Positions 40,443 to 48,212 of a stretch of 64,000 bases of DNA are shown here, in pieces; positions within the stretch are counted from its first letter, which is position 1; every line of letters begins with the position of its first letter. The notes under the pieces were generated by a model. That model was not told the DNA's origin. It was given only the letters and a program-made list of their open reading frames with translations, and ran no database searches. A program made the position numbers and the translations under genes. The DNA is taken from contig JACPKR010000003.1 in assembly GCA_016186945.1 (NCBI GenBank), forward strand, positions 25,113-89,112. Reading direction: 5' to 3'. Source of the stretch: Deltaproteobacteria bacterium. Lineage in GTDB: Bacteria > Bdellovibrionota_B > Oligoflexia > Oligoflexales > Bog-1112.

Positions 40443-41090
40443 CTATTTTTTGCCTTGATAACCTCGGAACATCAATGTCGTATCGAAAAACAATTTATTG
40501 CCATATTGGCCTGTGATTTTAATTTCCTTCAGACGGATATAATGTTCAGACTTTTCGACATCGGACACCAGGCTCAGGATGCGTGGGATGGAAATCTGGG
40601 GAAAGCGCATTTCTATATCGACTTCGTTAAATGTCTCAGAAAGGGGATTGGCAGAGTCAATGGGATTCACTTTTTCGCTCAGGTCCTTCATCTCGATATT
40701 CTTTTCCTTACTCAACTTCTCGAAGAAAGGCTTGAATGCCAATCCCCTCGTTTTTGCGGAAATGGTACTCACAAGTTTGGAGAAACGTTGTTCTTCATTG
40801 GTATCGAAAGATTTGACTTTTTTCAGTTCCTGCAGGGCTGAGACGCTTTCGCTCAACTCAAGCTCAAGCTCTCGCACTTGCCCGAAGTATAAAACAAGGG
40901 CAATTCCTATAACAAAAACGATAGCTCCCACACCAACTGCGACTACCCCGTTCCTTTGTGTGGGTGACAGTTTGTAGAAACTGTCCATCACAAAATCCAG
41001 ACGTTCGTTGTTGGGACCCAGAAGTCGGACTCTAATTTCCTTCAGATATTTCTCAAGGAACGGATCGAGCAATTTTTTCAAAGCTCCCAT
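40443..41090 (-). CDS. gspM: GspM-like type II secretion inner-membrane protein
   Basis: The 215-residue protein has a cytoplasmic N-terminal segment, one transmembrane helix near 49-70 (VVAVGVGAIVFVIGIALVLYF), a coiled-coil stretch and a small periplasmic ferredoxin-like domain. That is the layout of GspM/PilO-type proteins that pair with GspL on the secretion platform. It sits between gspL (15 bases upstream) and gspN. Sequence identity to classical GspM is weak, so the call rests on topology and position. Confidence 0.72.
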   Translation of the reverse strand: MGALKKLLDPFLEKYLKEIRVRLLGPNNERLDFVMDSFYKLSPTQRNGVVAVGVGAIVFVIGIALVLYFGQVRELELELSESVSALQELKKVKSFDTNEEQRFSKLVSTISAKTRGLAFKPFFEKLSKEKNIEMKDLSEKVNPIDSANPLSETFNEVDIEMRFPQISIPRILSLVSDVEKSEHYIRLKEIKITGQYGNKLFFDTTLMFRGYQGKK

Positions 41091-41105
41091 TACATCACCT
41101 TCAAG

Positions 41106-42746
41106 TTACCTGGGGATATAGTTCGTTTCAATCACCGCTATTTTAATGTCTGTACCTGGCTTAGTATCTGATGACTTTTCAACGATAGCATCAAAGACTT
41201 TCACCTCACCCATTGCGTTTTTTAATTTTGCCAAGGTATCGAACGAGTCTGCTTCGATGCGCAGCCTAAGCGAGCCTGACCCGTCGGGGCGAGCAGAGTA
41301 GCGATACTCCACAACTTCCACCGCAACTTCTTTGGGAAGGGCCTGGCTCATTTCCTGCAAAACTACCATAGCACCACTGTCGCTGTTCGATTTAATGAAG
41401 CCCTGGAAGGCTTCTTTTTTGCTTTCAATCCGTCCGTTCAGCATGGCTACAGCATCGCGATGAATTTTTGAAAACGAAGTTCCTGCTGATTTTGCAAGGC
41501 GTTTGAATTCAGGGAAGCTTGCAATTTCCTTTTTGTAGACTTCCTGAATGCTCACGATTTCCCGATTATAGAGGTAGAACTTAATACCATAACCCAATCC
41601 CATGAGGAGCAATGCTATGGCAATGACTTTTGCAACAGCCCCCGCTGTGTTTAACACGGACGCATAGTCCTGGATGTAGGCGAAAGGTCCTTTCCTCAGA
41701 TTGATTTGGGAGTGCCGTTTGACGGACGTCACTGCCCTTATCCCAATGGAGATTCCTTGAGACATGATAGGGACATGGGAAGCAAGTTCTGGACTAATTT
41801 GCAATTTTGAGTTTACCAGCCCGTTACTAACGGTTTCTATCCCGATCTCTTGCGTCAGGAAGCTGTCCATATTTTTGATCAACGAGGTGCCGCCGGAAAT
41901 GAAAATTTTGTCGATCGGTGCTTTTTCCCAAGTTTTGAAAGCATAGAGACTACGGCCCAATTCACGGGCGATGGGCTTTGACGCAAGGGCGATTCGCTCT
42001 GCTACGTTACGATCTTCCTTGCTGAGACCTTCTCCCGAGTCGTCTCTTACAATGACGTTGACCCTGTGTTTGATCCGTTGGGCCTCGTTAAAGGACACTT
42101 CCAGGTCTCTTGCAAGAAAATCAGTGACATAACGACCCCCAAGATTGATAGACCGGAACATGCGTAGCACACCGTCCTGTACAAGGCAGACCGAGGTTTT
42201 CTCATGACCCAGATCGACGATACCGTAGCACTTCCCCTTCTCCATGGGGAGATAGGGGCTGAGGTTATAAAACGACAGACTATCTACATCCACAAGTTTG
42301 GGGTCGATGCCGATGATTTTCAAATTTTCGAGAAAGGTTCCCAGGAAATTGCTTTTCGTCATCACGACCAGGGTAAAGGTCTTCCCCCCAATCGTGCCGA
42401 GAATCTGATGGTCGATAATCATCTCTTCAAGGTGGAAAGGAACCACATCTTCGACTTCAGCAAGAACTGACGACTCGATCTTATTGGGATCCGAAAAATT
42501 GAACGTCATGATGCGACTTGATATATACTGGCCGGGCATGGCTGTAATGATACGATCGGCTTGAAGGGCGTTTTCTGAGAAAATCTGCCCCAGGCAAGCG
42601 GGCAGTATGGTGGAGGGGTCGATTTCCTCGATTTGTGGAATGACCTTCTCGTAGAAATTCGTGATTTCATAGGACTTGAACTTGTTTAAAATTTCAACTG
42701 CCTTTACCGAGTAACTGCCAATGTCTAATGCTATGATTTTCTGCAT
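41106..42746 (-). CDS. gspL: GspL, PilM-like type II secretion platform protein
   Basis: The 546-residue protein has a complete actin-like (ASKHA) cytoplasmic domain with phosphate-1 motif LDIGSYSVKAVEI, phosphate-2 GIVDLGHEKTSVCLV and adenosine motif FISGGTSLIKN. A transmembrane helix follows near 372-392 (VIAIALLLMGLGYGIKFYLY), then a periplasmic domain. It thus joins PilM-like and PilN-like parts, as in GspL of delta-type T2SS. GspL links the GspE ATPase to the inner-membrane platform. It is separated from gspK by mobile element A11, and a promoter-like sequence lies in the remaining gap. Confidence 0.85.
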   Translation of the reverse strand: MQKIIALDIGSYSVKAVEILNKFKSYEITNFYEKVIPQIEEIDPSTILPACLGQIFSENALQADRIITAMPGQYISSRIMTFNFSDPNKIESSVLAEVEDVVPFHLEEMIIDHQILGTIGGKTFTLVVMTKSNFLGTFLENLKIIGIDPKLVDVDSLSFYNLSPYLPMEKGKCYGIVDLGHEKTSVCLVQDGVLRMFRSINLGGRYVTDFLARDLEVSFNEAQRIKHRVNVIVRDDSGEGLSKEDRNVAERIALASKPIARELGRSLYAFKTWEKAPIDKIFISGGTSLIKNMDSFLTQEIGIETVSNGLVNSKLQISPELASHVPIMSQGISIGIRAVTSVKRHSQINLRKGPFAYIQDYASVLNTAGAVAKVIAIALLLMGLGYGIKFYLYNREIVSIQEVYKKEIASFPEFKRLAKSAGTSFSKIHRDAVAMLNGRIESKKEAFQGFIKSNSDSGAMVVLQEMSQALPKEVAVEVVEYRYSARPDGSGSLRLRIEADSFDTLAKLKNAMGEVKVFDAIVEKSSDTKPGTDIKIAVIETNYIPR

Positions 42747-42781
42747 ATGGTGCCCTTTTGAGGAACGTCAGCTCTCTTTAT

Positions 42782-42810
42782 ATTCTGACTTGCCCACGAT
42801 TCCCTGTCAA
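42782..42810 (-). promoter_or_regulatory. Candidate sigma70 promoter for gspLMN
   Basis: On the minus strand TTGACA (42805-42810) is followed after 17 bases by CAGAAT (42782-42787), 36 bases before gspL ATG 42746. The -35 is perfect and the -10 matches four of six. It could restore transcription downstream of the inserted element A11. Confidence 0.4.
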
Positions 42811-42830
42811 ATTGACGAGGTCGCAAATCA

Positions 42831-42973
42831 GTAATGCGTAAGCCACTTGGGGCAAGGAGGTGGTTTGGAGGAAACTGCGCAGCTGGTTCCTCCAAACAAT
42901 CCCGGGGGAGGCGACGCTTCACTCGCCCCCCCACCCCCCCCTCCCTATTTGCCCCAAGTGGCTTACGCATTAC
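42831..42973 (+). mobile_element. Family A element, copy A11 (complete, with target duplication)
   Basis: The element is 143 bp with perfect 25-base inverted ends (42831-42855 and the matching end at 42973). The direct repeat CGCAAATCA occurs at 42822-42830 and 42974-42982; the second copy contains the gspK stop codon. It splits the T2SS operon between gspK and gspL. Confidence 0.93.
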
Positions 42974-42979
42974 CGCAAA

Positions 42980-44275
42980 TCAAATCAGTTTCCATTGCAA
43001 AATCTGGTAAGAGCGCTTCACTTGTTGCTTGTCGCGGTTGTAGCTTTTATCTTGGGGCATAATGCGCCTAACGACGGCAACGATTTTTCGCTCCTGATCT
43101 CCCGTCGAGGCATCTATTTCAATGCGGAATACGGAAGACTTCACGTCAAACCACTTCTCCGGATTTTTAGAAACAGTGGGATCTTCTGAAGTTCCCGTAT
43201 AGCAGGCTAGAGAAGAAAGAGTCTGCTTGACGTCATTTTCAACCACGGCTTTTTTTTCTTCCTTAAGCCTGGCCATCTTAATCGCGAAACTCTCGGCACA
43301 GGCCTGCGAACGAGCTTCCGGGACCAGGCAACTCAGAAGCTCCGGACTGATGGTATTGAGATTGATACGGGGGTCGTACTGAATATCCGCAGCTGGGTAT
43401 GGATACACCGTGAGGTAAGGAGCAAATACGGTGTGAATATCATCGTCCCATCCTTCCACCAGCCGAAGTTCATTCACAGTGTCGAACGGGAATTCCTTTG
43501 CCTTATAGGGAGGAGTCTTGTTCTCGTAGGGAGCATTCTTTTCGCCAAAACCGCTTTCCGGAGACGCACCTTTGGCTTCAGTGATGAAGTCTTTCACTCG
43601 ATACGCCAGTTCCAGGGGGTCAATGTTCTTCGACTGAAGAAATTCTTTTTCCGTAGGGCAAGAGAAAAAGGCAATAAGGCGACTCAAAGTTTCTGTACAA
43701 CGGCCTTTGAAGCATTCGTTGACATTAATCTTGGAAGCCTCGTCAGAAACTTTCATCGAAAAGCTGTCGGTGAAAAGCTCCATCTGTTCAGAGACACGTT
43801 CAGAAAACACACTCCTAAGTTTGAAGGGGTCGTCGTCCTCCTCATCATCCGCCTTTGGTTTGGACGTTTTCACGAAGGCTACAAGTGTGGAGCCGATGGG
43901 AGGCAGCCGGTTTATCATGTTCCACAGACTGGAAGCGTCATCGGCCAGCGGTTTTTTCAAAAACTCAGGCGTCGTGCCTTGCGCACGGAAGAGGTCGAAC
44001 CCCCAGCTCATGCTGAGTAGAAACACTGCGAAGTTGAACCCCGACTTTGCGAGATACTCTGCCTTCACCCGATCACGGGAGGCAACGGCAAGTTCGATAT
44101 TCACAGAAGACGTGACGATCATGTCGGAGACAACCCCCAACATCAGCATGATGGTCATCATCGCGATGAGGAGCGCTATGCCTCTTCTTTTCTTCCCGAC
44201 GGCCCCTCTTTCTACAGCGACAGGGAAGCCGTAGGAGATTTGCATATTTCGCAATGTCTTCAAGAATTGTTTCAT
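42980..44275 (-). CDS. gspK: GspK, type II secretion minor pseudopilin
   Basis: The 431-residue protein has a leader ending KKRRG followed by IALLIAMMTIMLMLGVV, the prepilin helix lacking Glu at +5, as is usual for GspK at the pseudopilus tip. The large globular part contains SAM-like helical regions (VNELRLVEGWDDDIHTVF) and acidic Asp/Glu clusters. The ATG at 44275 overlaps the gspJ stop (TGATG). The leader of about 32 residues is longer than typical, and an internal start is possible. Its stop codon lies inside the target duplication of element A11. Confidence 0.86.
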   Translation of the reverse strand: MKQFLKTLRNMQISYGFPVAVERGAVGKKRRGIALLIAMMTIMLMLGVVSDMIVTSSVNIELAVASRDRVKAEYLAKSGFNFAVFLLSMSWGFDLFRAQGTTPEFLKKPLADDASSLWNMINRLPPIGSTLVAFVKTSKPKADDEEDDDPFKLRSVFSERVSEQMELFTDSFSMKVSDEASKINVNECFKGRCTETLSRLIAFFSCPTEKEFLQSKNIDPLELAYRVKDFITEAKGASPESGFGEKNAPYENKTPPYKAKEFPFDTVNELRLVEGWDDDIHTVFAPYLTVYPYPAADIQYDPRINLNTISPELLSCLVPEARSQACAESFAIKMARLKEEKKAVVENDVKQTLSSLACYTGTSEDPTVSKNPEKWFDVKSSVFRIEIDASTGDQERKIVAVVRRIMPQDKSYNRDKQQVKRSYQILQWKLI

Positions 44276-45039
44276 CAGTCCAACTTGTAAGAACTTGTGT
44301 GTTGTTTCAACTCGTCAAAATCCAAGGCTGTCGGCAAATATATGACGCTCGTATACTGCACGTCAGGTTTGCTGTCCTCGGTGCGGTCGCTCGCGTTTTG
44401 TGTCCAAGCCTGCACGATGACTCGCACCATTTGCGGAAGACGGTCCTTTGTGTCGCTGCTTGTGGAATCCCACTTATCCCTCATCCAGGAATCCCCATTC
44501 CATGCTTCAAATTGAAGGGAAGCAATATCTTCTGCAAGAACCGCCATGGGAGGATCGTCGCGGAAATCCTCCGGCATACGCATTGTCTCACCTCGGTACA
44601 GGTTTTTCCGGCTTGGGTCTTTTTTCGATGCACGCACCTGATAAACAACGTAGGCCAGGTCTGCCTCTTTGGCATGGGCGCGAATGGCTTGATGGGCAGA
44701 GTATGTTAAAGCAAGGCTGTCAGAATCCATGCTTTTCGTAATTTTGAAAACGGTCCGAGCTTTACCACCTGCACGGACCGTATCTTTCGAGGGAACGATG
44801 AAAGCATGGCCTATATCCCTTGAAAAGGCCTCCATGATTGTGTTGAATCGATGAGTAACCATAGCTTCCTGCCCGAGTGCGTATCGCACGTCAAAACTAG
44901 CGCGGATCATCTGTGTGATGGCATAGACCATACTAACAAGGATCGTGAGCGTGATGATCACTTCCAGGAGGGTGAATCCTCTCTGCTGTAATTCAGGGCA
45001 GGATCTCCGCTTTTCAATCTTTGGGCACACACTGGCCAT
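44275..45039 (-). CDS. gspJ: GspJ, type II secretion minor pseudopilin
   Basis: The 254-residue protein has a leader ending QQRG, then FTLLEVIITLTILVSMVYAIT, a standard prepilin peptidase site with Glu at +5. The rest is a GspJ-like beta domain (SRDIGHAFIVPSKDTV, VVYQVRASKKDPSRKNLYRGE, RVIVQAWTQNASDRTEDS). It overlaps gspI by 26 bases and gspK by one, so translation is coupled across the three pseudopilin genes. Confidence 0.85.
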   Translation of the reverse strand: MASVCPKIEKRRSCPELQQRGFTLLEVIITLTILVSMVYAITQMIRASFDVRYALGQEAMVTHRFNTIMEAFSRDIGHAFIVPSKDTVRAGGKARTVFKITKSMDSDSLALTYSAHQAIRAHAKEADLAYVVYQVRASKKDPSRKNLYRGETMRMPEDFRDDPPMAVLAEDIASLQFEAWNGDSWMRDKWDSTSSDTKDRLPQMVRVIVQAWTQNASDRTEDSKPDVQYTSVIYLPTALDFDELKQHTSSYKLD

Positions 45040-45724
45040 CGACTAGCTCTTCCTCTGGTTTACATTTTTTCTCACCTTCATCTTTTATTTGCTTTTCATC
45101 CTTCTTTACTTCCTCTTTTTTGACTCCCACCGGCTGTAGGGTTTCGATAAACGTGTCAAGCTTCTGCTGCGCGGTGATAAGATAGGCGAGGTCCACACTG
45201 TTCCGCTTAGCCCCTTCAGGCCAGAAGACTTCGATGTGGGCAATTTTCAGAACCTCGTCGCCAAGAATATCTTTCAACTGACCTTTGATCATGTCAGTCA
45301 TCGACTTATCACCAAGGCTTCCTGCCGCAAGTTCAATGAGAGGAAGTTTCCACTCTTCCACTGTTAGGTCGTATGTGAAATCGCAATCAAAGCCATCTCG
45401 GGGACAAAGCTTTTCGTCAAAACGTTCTCCTCTTCGCTCTTCTTTGATTTCCTTAACTTCGTAGAACTTCCATTTGTACTCAATTTGCCCGAGGATCGCT
45501 TTCCCCAACCAGACGGCTTGGGTAACTTTGCGCTCGTACTGGGAAAGATTGATGGCACTTCCTTGAACGGTACTGACTTCAAGAATCATAACGACCATCA
45601 GTCCCAGGGCGATGATGGTTTCCAAGAGGGTAAAACTCGATTCGCCACTTTTTCGCGCGCGGTCCCCCAAGGGCGGAGGGGTAGCGTCCTTGCGTTCTCG
45701 ATTTGACCATTGGGCTTGACGCAT
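45014..45724 (-). CDS. gspI: GspI-like type II secretion minor pseudopilin
   Basis: The 236-residue protein has a pilin helix FTLLETIIALGLMVVMILEV with Glu at +5. The residue before the cleavage site is Ser (GESS-FTLLE) instead of Gly, and the leader is about 30 residues long. GspI is the likely identity from gene order (between gspH and gspJ). The C-terminal 40 residues are a lysine/glutamate-rich tail with cysteines (EKKCKPEEELVDGQC), longer than classical GspI. The start begins TAATGCG, as in family-A termini; whether an old element contributed this leader cannot be settled by eye. Confidence 0.75.
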   Translation of the reverse strand: MRQAQWSNRERKDATPPPLGDRARKSGESSFTLLETIIALGLMVVMILEVSTVQGSAINLSQYERKVTQAVWLGKAILGQIEYKWKFYEVKEIKEERRGERFDEKLCPRDGFDCDFTYDLTVEEWKLPLIELAAGSLGDKSMTDMIKGQLKDILGDEVLKIAHIEVFWPEGAKRNSVDLAYLITAQQKLDTFIETLQPVGVKKEEVKKDEKQIKDEGEKKCKPEEELVDGQCVPKD

Positions 45725-45732
45725 TACGGTTT

Positions 45733-46488
45733 CTAGTCCTCTTCTTCGATCGTAGTCAGATCAACTGTTTCGTAACCGTTATTGAGCACAGCTTCTCCTT
45801 GGTAGGACAGGGTAAGGAGGGTGTACGGTTGCTTCTCTTCATCCACTTCGTCCCCTCGCTTGTAGAATATGTGCATGTACGCGCGCTCTACGTATCCTAC
45901 TGGGAAAAAGTAAATATGTCCGAACGCTTCATCAGGCTCAAGATTTTCAATCGCAATCTGGGTGTTGTGGTGCTCCGCCCTCATGTCTTTAATGATAAGT
46001 TCAGGCCCGAGCGACCGATCGCCCCATTCCATCGACTCCACCTTTGTCCAAAGAGGCTTTTTAAGTTTCGCCTTTGCATTCAGCACGGCAGACAGGGGGG
46101 CTAGCTCTCTGTCCTTTTCTTGATCGAAAACGGGATCGCCTGCCGTTTCCTCAAACTTCGCGAACATTGTATCAAACTCTTCCCGTTCTTCCTGTTCCTG
46201 CGCTTGCGACGGGTCTGATTCTTTTTCCGTGGTATGCAGGTAGACGTTCTGGCTTTCTGTCGACTCCAGCCAGTACTTGCCAGAGTAGAGGTGGAAAACC
46301 AGTCGGTAAGGCTTGCGGTTCAATACGGCCATGTCGAACGCTGAACGCACATCTCCTGAAAGGCGGGAAAGTTTGTTGGCTATTTCCGTCTCGGTTTGAA
46401 CCGTGAGGTTAGGCGCAGCAATTGAGTACGCAACTGCCACCAAAGCTATGACAATCATAAGTTCGACAAGGGTGAATGCCGCTCTCAT
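45733..46488 (-). CDS. gspH: GspH-like type II secretion minor pseudopilin
   Basis: The 251-residue protein has a very short leader (MRAA), then FTLVELMIVIALVAVAYSIAAP. Ala replaces Gly at -1, and Glu is present at +5. The globular part includes LVFHLYSGKYWLESTE, as expected for GspH, and an acidic insertion (about 85-125, EQEEREEFDTMF). The ATG overlaps the gspG stop (TAATG). Confidence 0.78.
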   Translation of the reverse strand: MRAAFTLVELMIVIALVAVAYSIAAPNLTVQTETEIANKLSRLSGDVRSAFDMAVLNRKPYRLVFHLYSGKYWLESTESQNVYLHTTEKESDPSQAQEQEEREEFDTMFAKFEETAGDPVFDQEKDRELAPLSAVLNAKAKLKKPLWTKVESMEWGDRSLGPELIIKDMRAEHHNTQIAIENLEPDEAFGHIYFFPVGYVERAYMHIFYKRGDEVDEEKQPYTLLTLSYQGEAVLNNGYETVDLTTIEEED

Positions 46489-46961
46489 TACTCCCCGGTT
46501 TCTTCCGTTTCTCTCTCGGGGTAATGGATGTCTTTGCCTGTGCCTATCTGCCCATCAGTACCCCCGGAAGTGATTCGGAATACGGTTCCATCGGACTCAT
46601 ATTCGTAGCGATTTTGCCATGGATCCAAAAGTTTCTGTTCGCTTTCAACATAAGGTCCGCGCCACCGTTTGGTCGATCCAGGGTCACGAACAAGGGCGTT
46701 AAGACCTTGCTCAGTTGTTGGATATTTATAGTTGTGGACCCTATACATTTGAAGAGCTTGAGCCAGAGTTTGCATGGATATTTTAGCCTGGTCTTCTTTG
46801 GCAGTCTCCGCTGTCTGCATGACGTTTGTAGCTATAATCGTCATTAAGGTTGCCAGCAAAGCGATTACGATGATGATCTCGATGAGAGTCATCCCTTTCG
46901 TGTTCGTTGCATGAGTCCTGTACATCATCTTTTTCCAAAACCTTGCGAGAGTCTTTTTCAT
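46488..46961 (-). CDS. gspG: GspG, type II secretion major pseudopilin
   Basis: The 157-residue protein has a 23-residue basic leader ending TKG, then MTLIEIIIVIALLATLMTII with Glu at +5. The conserved GspG core follows: YPTTEQGLNALV, WRGPYV, DPWQNRYEY and the calcium-binding loop region SGGTDGQIGTGKDI. GspG polymerises into the pseudopilus that pushes substrates through the secretin. It is 18 bases downstream of gspF. Confidence 0.95.
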   Translation of the reverse strand: MKKTLARFWKKMMYRTHATNTKGMTLIEIIIVIALLATLMTIIATNVMQTAETAKEDQAKISMQTLAQALQMYRVHNYKYPTTEQGLNALVRDPGSTKRWRGPYVESEQKLLDPWQNRYEYESDGTVFRITSGGTDGQIGTGKDIHYPERETEETGE

Positions 46962-46979
46962 CTTTGTTCTCCTAATTGA

Positions 46980-48200
46980 TTATCGGCGAATTTGATTCAT
47001 GATGGATAACATGGGGACCAACATTGCGATTACGACAACGACAACAATCCCCCCCATTAGAATTATCATGAGTGGCTCGATCAACGAAAGGAGTGATTCA
47101 ATTTTCCTTTCCACCTCAGAATCATAAGCAGCAGCCACATGCTTGAGCATTTCCTCAAGTTCTCCCGTCTTTTCCCCTGTGCGAATCATATGAGTGACCA
47201 GTGACGGAAACACCTTTGTCTTTTCTATCGTAGCAGCAAGGCTCTCGCCTTCCTGAACCGCCTGCCTTGCCTCTCCCACAGCGTTTGAGATGGGTTTGTT
47301 ACCGATTATGTTTTTGGTAATTTCCAACGCCATGATAATAGGAACACCAGAACCGAGCAACGTCGAAAGCGTTTTTGTGAATTTGGAAACGTTGACCCGC
47401 AGGACAATGCCCCCAAACAGCGGAGCTTTCAAAGCCATCCGGTCGAAACTCTCACGCCCCGCCTCAGAAGCGTACCAAACTTTGAAAAGATAATAAACAG
47501 CACCAACTACAGCAACGACTATGTACCATTTTGCCTGTAGGAACTCAGAAATATTGATCAGCCATTGCGTATACCAAGGAAGCGCCACCTTCAAACTAAT
47601 GAACACTTTTTGCAACTTGGGGACTACGCTGACAAACAAATAGATGATGATGCCAAACGAAGCAAGGATCATGAGAGAAGGGTAGGCCAAGGCGCTGAAA
47701 ATTTTCCCCCTCACTGCCACCTGGTATTCCTGGAAATCTGCGAGTCGCTCCAAGACTATCCCCAAACTTCCCGAGGATTCACCCGCCTTCACCATATTGA
47801 CATAGAGGCGATCGAATATGTTGGGAAAGCTCCCCATAGCTTCGCCGAGGGACTTGCCTTCCGATACCATGTCCTTGACTGCGGCAAGAGCATTGCGCAG
47901 GACGGTGTTTTCCACCTGGTCGGTGAGCGCTTTCAAGCTCTCATCGAGTGGTACATGGGCACTCTGAAGTGTGGAGAACTGGCGTGTCATGATGGAAAGG
48001 TCTTGTAGTTTGACCTTTCCTTTAACTTTGATCACACCTTTTTCTTTGGTTATGGCTACTTCTTCTCGAATTTCAGAAGCGATGATATTGTCTTTCGAGC
48101 GCAATTTCTGTCGGGCAGCCTTTGGGCTATCCGCTTCAACCTTGCCTTTCCTGGCGGCTCCAGTGGCGAAATCGTATCCTTTGTAAATGTAAAGCGGCAA
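46980..48200 (-). CDS. gspF: GspF, type II secretion inner-membrane platform protein
   Basis: The 406-residue protein has two tandem T2SSF domains (about 70-190 and 270-395) with the usual three membrane segments (LMILASFGIIIYLFVSVV, WYIVVAVVGAVYYLF, PLMIILMGGIVVVVVIAMLVP). The conserved GESSGSL and TGEKTGEL signatures lie in the two copies. It forms the platform that couples the GspE ATPase to pseudopilus assembly. It starts 12 bases after gspE. Confidence 0.95.
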   Translation of the reverse strand: MPLYIYKGYDFATGAARKGKVEADSPKAARQKLRSKDNIIASEIREEVAITKEKGVIKVKGKVKLQDLSIMTRQFSTLQSAHVPLDESLKALTDQVENTVLRNALAAVKDMVSEGKSLGEAMGSFPNIFDRLYVNMVKAGESSGSLGIVLERLADFQEYQVAVRGKIFSALAYPSLMILASFGIIIYLFVSVVPKLQKVFISLKVALPWYTQWLINISEFLQAKWYIVVAVVGAVYYLFKVWYASEAGRESFDRMALKAPLFGGIVLRVNVSKFTKTLSTLLGSGVPIIMALEITKNIIGNKPISNAVGEARQAVQEGESLAATIEKTKVFPSLVTHMIRTGEKTGELEEMLKHVAAAYDSEVERKIESLLSLIEPLMIILMGGIVVVVVIAMLVPMLSIMNQIRR

Positions 48201-48212
48201 AGCGGTGCCTTT

